Positions 61,370-64,000 of a stretch of 64,000 bases of DNA are shown piece after piece. The position numbers were made by a program, and so were the translations under genes. The DNA is from Anaerolineae bacterium (GTDB lineage Bacteria > Chloroflexota > Anaerolineae > Aggregatilineales > Phototrophicaceae), in NCBI GenBank assembly GCA_022843385.1, contig JALHNT010000001.1:276362-340361 (forward strand), in the 5' to 3' direction. Position 1 is the stretch's first letter; each line of letters begins with the position of its first letter. The notes under the pieces are model-generated. The model was not told the origin of the DNA and did not search any database. It was given only the letters and a program-made list of their open reading frames with translations.

Positions 61370-61672
61370 ATGTCTGAAGATTTCCGAGATGTACCGGACT
61401 ATCTCATGCCGTACATTAAAATGCTGAGGTGTGCTTATCCTAAAGGTCTAAGCGAAAACGAATATTTCCCGTTGTTGGGCGCATTAGGGCAAATCATGAA
61501 TCATCGCGGAACGGCTAATGTTGTCTCAGCGTTTGTAGGAAGAGAATATGGCATCGTCTTCAATGATGTTTTGGCATCACAATCAAGCCGCATTCCTGAT
61601 CCTCAAGCTGTTGCTTCTGTAGTAGAGCGTCTAAAGCCATGCGGATTCGAACTGTTGATAAGTGACGAGTAA
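61370..61672 (+). CDS. small protein, DUF3349-like
   Basis: A 100-residue protein. MLRCAYPKGLSENEYFPLLG recalls DUF3349 (LRAGYP.G....DY.PLL). ATG 61370 has GGGAG 8 bases upstream; the ATG at 61364 overlaps that site. No function known. AT-rich. Overlaps the next possible frame. Confidence 0.55.
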   Translation: MSEDFRDVPDYLMPYIKMLRCAYPKGLSENEYFPLLGALGQIMNHRGTANVVSAFVGREYGIVFNDVLASQSSRIPDPQAVASVVERLKPCGFELLISDE

Positions 61673-61736
61673 GGATCAATCAAACCGGGGCAAGAACAAC
61701 CTGCATTGGATCAGAGCCGGAAAGGATATCTCAACA

Positions 61737-62117
61737 ATGGAATATCTCTATTTCAAATGCGATTGGCTGGTTCAATCAACTTCAACAGGTAAAAGCTTTA
61801 TGGGCACTTATGGTATGTTAGCTGAGCTAGAGTGCCGACTCATGATGAGTAAATATAAAGATTGGAAGGTGTTGCCTAACGGTTGCCATGTCATACCGTT
61901 TTTTCTAGTTGTGCCATCGCAACAACGATTTCAAGAATGCCTGGAAGTGTTAAAGGATTATATTGAATTCACCAATATCCAACCTGCAAGTGAAAAGGAT
62001 GCCGAAGGGTTACTTCCGTTCATATTGACTGCCGGAACCACTGACATCATCTACTCTATCGAACAAAAGGCAGAACATAATGCCAGGATACTAAAACAGA
62101 CATCACCAAAACCTTGA
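61737..62117 (+). CDS. unknown small protein
   Basis: A 126-residue frame from ATG 61737 (CDWLVQSTSTGKSFMGTYGM in part; LPNGCHVIPFFLVVPSQQRF in part). A GTG at 61662 would extend it by 25 residues and overlap the preceding gene by 11 bases; neither start has a ribosome site. Codon use and composition fit a real AT-rich accessory gene like its neighbour. No family recognised. Confidence 0.5.
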   Translation: MEYLYFKCDWLVQSTSTGKSFMGTYGMLAELECRLMMSKYKDWKVLPNGCHVIPFFLVVPSQQRFQECLEVLKDYIEFTNIQPASEKDAEGLLPFILTAGTTDIIYSIEQKAEHNARILKQTSPKP

Positions 62118-62206
62118 TTTCAATCATATTCTCTTGAGACGAATGCCTTTACCTGACATCGCGTCAACTGGATGCTGTCGATGGGCGGGGCAGTTGCGAC
62201 GGCGCA

Positions 62207-62238
62207 GGCCGCCGGGTGCAGCCGACTCTCGGCGCGAC
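62207..62238. repeat. GC-rich repeat, copy 2
   Basis: GGCCGCCGGGTGCAGCCGAC followed by TCTCGGCGCGAC, as at 61116-61147 with two or three changes. Confidence 0.65.
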
Positions 62239-62354
62239 AACGGAGGGTGGATGCGCCAGGTGACGCATCACCCGGTTTAGCCTATAATCAGTATTGGTTA
62301 TCGAGGACACGCACCTCATCATGACCGCTAGGAGCACCAGGGAGAGGAGAAAGC

Positions 62355-62618
62355 ATGACACTCTCAGACATCCTCGATCAGGCGAAAACCCTTAGCCCGC
62401 AGGAACGCAAAGAACTGGCGAAGCTGCTGATCGACACGCTGGATACCGATCAGTCGGTCAGTCCGGCCAAAACCGGTGCCGAAATCGTGGCGCTACTGGA
62501 AACGATGGAGCCGATAGAGTTCGTTGATCCTGAGATTGACAACCCGGTTGAATGGGTGAAAACCCAGCGTCGCAAGCGAACTGTGCGGTTAGCACCCTAC
62601 CGGGATGGAGATCAATGA
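62355..62618 (+). CDS. antitoxin of a PIN-type TA locus
   Basis: An 87-residue protein: helical opening TLSDILDQAKTLSPQERKEL (in part) and a polar tail DPEIDNPVEWVKTQRRKR. It resembles antitoxins linked to PIN toxins that open with LSPQERxELxxxL. The stop overlaps the toxin start by 4 bases (ATGA). Intact. Confidence 0.75.
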   Translation: MTLSDILDQAKTLSPQERKELAKLLIDTLDTDQSVSPAKTGAEIVALLETMEPIEFVDPEIDNPVEWVKTQRRKRTVRLAPYRDGDQ

Positions 62619-62995
62619 TCGATGCCATCCTCGATACAACGGTTGTTTTGCATCTGTACCGCAAATACCAACCGGCTCTGGCCTGGTTCAACAACCCTCG
62701 GCGCTAAGGTGTGACTTCTATCACCTGGCTTGAAGTCATGCAGGGCGCAAGCAATAAGACAAACCAGGCACGGTGCCGCTTGCTGTTGAGCCAATTTGAC
62801 TTTCTTTATCTGACATCGGCTGACCAGCAATGGGCGATGCAGCAGATCGAGCGTTTCCAGTTCAGCCACCACATCGGCAAGGATGACTGCTTGATTGCGT
62901 CCGCTGCCCATCGGCTTCAACTGCCGTTGTACACCCATAATCTGAAGGACATGACACCTCTGATTGGCGGTCTGGCCGTTAAGCCCTATGCCTGA
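62615..62995 (+). pseudogene. PIN-domain (VapC-type) toxin with in-frame stop
   Basis: From ATG 62615: IDAILDTTVVLHLYRKY (catalytic D7) to codon 30, then TAA at 62705-62707, after which the same frame continues with GVTSITWLEVMQGAS (the PIN Glu), SHHIGKDDCLIASAAHRLQL (in part; the later Asp) to 62995. Total would be 126 residues, normal for VapC. So one nonsense change separates it from an intact toxin. The second half starts at a GTG (62711) that could give an N-truncated product lacking D7. Confidence 0.8.
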
Positions 62996-63953
62996 CACTG
63001 CCGACCACCCAATCAGCCCGACTCTTGCTCCCTCAACCCTGATTTTTCCCAACCGTTCTCTAACCCCACTCCGACAGCCTTAACCCTCGCGTTCCCGCCA
63101 AACAGTTAGCGCCGACTCGCGTTAAGTCGTACCAAAAAGTTTACCAAAAGTTCACCCTTAACGGCGGGATCGGGTGTAGTCTGATGACAGGAAGTCGATA
63201 GTCGGTAGTCGATAGTCAATAGAGGAAAAGCTCATTACTCGTCGCTCGTTACTCGTTACTATCCGAACGTCAAATGTCACAACATGGCGTTTGACTTTGA
63301 CGACTTTGACGACTTTTGTGACTTTTGCGGGGCATGGACGCTGCGGGTTAAAACCCACAGCTATCCAGGGTGGTAAGCCCACTGAAGGGGCTGAAGGTGG
63401 AGATACACTACGGGCAGCCTGCTTCAGCAGGCTTTGGAAGCGATAGCCGGGGGCTTGAGCCTCCGGCAGCCTGGAAGCATGATTCACAAACTGCAAAAAG
63501 GGTAGTGCAGAATTTTACGCAGATTTGCTCCGATTTCTCTCTGTGTTCTCTGTGGCTCTGTGGTCGGTTCTTCTTTTTTCTTGGCGATCTTGGCGGCTTG
63601 GCGGTGAATTCTTGTGTCTGTCCGACGACGACGACGACACAAAACTGGAGTTGCCCAAAAGTGGACTTTCAACACTTGCAACATTTCTAACTTTTGCAAC
63701 ACTTGAGGGAAAACGGTGGCACAAGATTCACGAATTGCAAAACGGAGTGATGCGAATCTGACGAATCTGACGAATCTTGCGAATCAAGTAATGGCTGAAA
63801 GCTATAGGCTACTCGCTCCAATCAGCAAATTCAGCAACAATGGGGGGTAGGGTCAATCAGCAGCAGAGAAAGTTGAAAGTGCTGAGTACTAAGTTCAAAG
63901 GAAAAGACCTCTGATTTCTCTCTGTGTTCTCTGCGTCTCTGTGGTCGGTTCTT
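62996..63953. other. about 960 bases without a gene, repeat-rich
   Basis: Holds the inverted 100-bp repeat (63018-63117), short runs such as GTCGATAGTCGGTAGTCGATAGTC near 63187, GACTTTGACGACTTTGACGAC near 63292, a hairpin AGCCTGCTTCAGCAGGCT near 63417, and two copies of a CTCTGTG-type repeat. No coding frame with family features on either strand. Confidence 0.6.
63018..63117 (-). repeat. 100-bp dispersed repeat, inverted copy
   Basis: On the minus strand it reads GAGTCGGCGCTAACT ... GGTTAAGGCTGTCGG ... GGGAAAAATCAGGGTTGAGG, matching 52035-52136 in order. Between the two copies lie the accessory genes of 52.1-63 kb. Confidence 0.8.
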
Positions 63954-63958
63954 CTATT
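63538..63958. repeat. pair of CTCTGTGTTCTCTG-type repeats
   Basis: TCTCTGTGTTCTCTGTGGCT...GTGGTCGGTTCTTCTTTTTTCTTGGCG at 63538-63585 and TCTCTGTGTTCTCTGCGTCT...GTGGTCGGTTCTTCTATTTCTTGGCG at 63918-63965 (parts shown). The second copy runs into the end of the next gene. Confidence 0.75.
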
Positions 63959-64000
63959 TCTTGGCGCGGCGGCGCAGCCAGGCCAGCAGGCGCGGCCACA
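63954..64000 (-). CDS. C-terminal end of a minus-strand gene (partial)
   Basis: The last 47 bases read, on the minus strand, WPRLLAWLRRRAKK then TAG. A Trp/Leu/Arg-rich end like this is common for membrane proteins with a basic tail. Too short to assign. Confidence 0.5.
   Translation of the reverse strand, partial: WPRLLAWLRRRAKK

Noticed and set aside
63187..63325. Short tandem motifs (GTCGATAGTC, GACTTTGACGAC) as a possible CRISPR or satellite
   Set aside because: Units are 9-12 bases, imperfect and without spacers; they are low-complexity repeats only.
1..64000. tRNA or rRNA genes
   Set aside because: No cloverleaf with a TTCRANNC arm or rRNA-like stretch was recognised by eye; a tRNAscan run would settle it.

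Overview
The window looks like a chromosomal contig from a Chloroflexota bacterium (Anaerolineae-like), probably a metagenome assembly. This is inferred from gene content, not from a marker gene. The pointers are a B12-dependent ribonucleotide reductase, several Uma2-type nucleases, CPBP proteases and DinB proteins, an alpha-2-macroglobulin with bacterial Ig-like domains, a YD-repeat (RHS) remnant, a CcmE of the Cys type, moderately GC-rich coding DNA, and dispersed short palindromic repeats. No rRNA, tRNA, CRISPR array, phage or transposase gene was recognised.

Layout. 1-5.7 kb (minus strand): an ABC exporter cut by the window edge, a CPBP protease behind an AraC regulator, and a NarL-type response regulator overlapping its histidine kinase. 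5.9-9.3 kb (plus): a heme c/copper monooxygenase-like protein, a YceI protein and an esterase, close enough to be one operon and divergent from the two-component pair. 9.5-11.9 kb: a YfhO-like membrane protein. 12.2-16.0 kb: nrdJ, interrupted by a LAGLIDADG intein exactly at its active-site NPCGE motif. 16-19 kb: small accessory genes (Uma2, a small-protein/HNH pair, DinB, an RHH protein) and a decayed second copy of the nrdJ 3' end. 19.2-23 kb: uvrA and a TIR protein. 23-24.7 kb: methylmalonyl-CoA epimerase divergent from an acyl-CoA dehydrogenase. 24.8-26 kb: tandem Uma2 genes.

25.9-34.1 kb (minus) is a cytochrome c maturation operon: ccmE, ccmF, ccmH, a DinB gene, ccmG, a CcmI-like gene, an unknown secreted protein, a DsbA-like lipoprotein, ccmA and ccmB. 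Most junctions overlap by a few bases. CcmC and CcmD are not in it. It could serve the two c-type cytochromes seen here, one at 5.9 kb and one at 40 kb. 34.4-37.1 kb: a GH3 glycosidase next to the last 51 codons of a sugar ABC permease and three LacI-family-like operators, which looks like the rump of a sugar-uptake operon.

37.1-38.2 kb encodes a TIR domain fused to a family-4-like uracil-DNA glycosylase that lacks the iron-sulfur cysteines. This is the most unusual gene in the window. 38.5-44.1 kb: a fructosamine-kinase-like gene and an oligopeptide ABC transporter operon that runs into a cytochrome c lipoprotein. 44.4-52 kb: a GvpU-like protein, YdcF, and a 2081-residue alpha-2-macroglobulin with a CIEQ thioester motif.

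52-64 kb is an accessory zone. It holds a second small-protein/HNH pair, an RHS remnant with an orphan DUF6714-like gene, a cupin, a Ser/Thr kinase, an epoxide-hydrolase-like enzyme, two toxin-antitoxin loci whose PIN toxins are both broken, a CPBP protease, a serine hydrolase, small unknown genes, and several repeat families. One repeat is flanked by apparent 10-bp target duplications. Gene density falls to nothing recognisable in the last kilobase before the end of another minus-strand gene.
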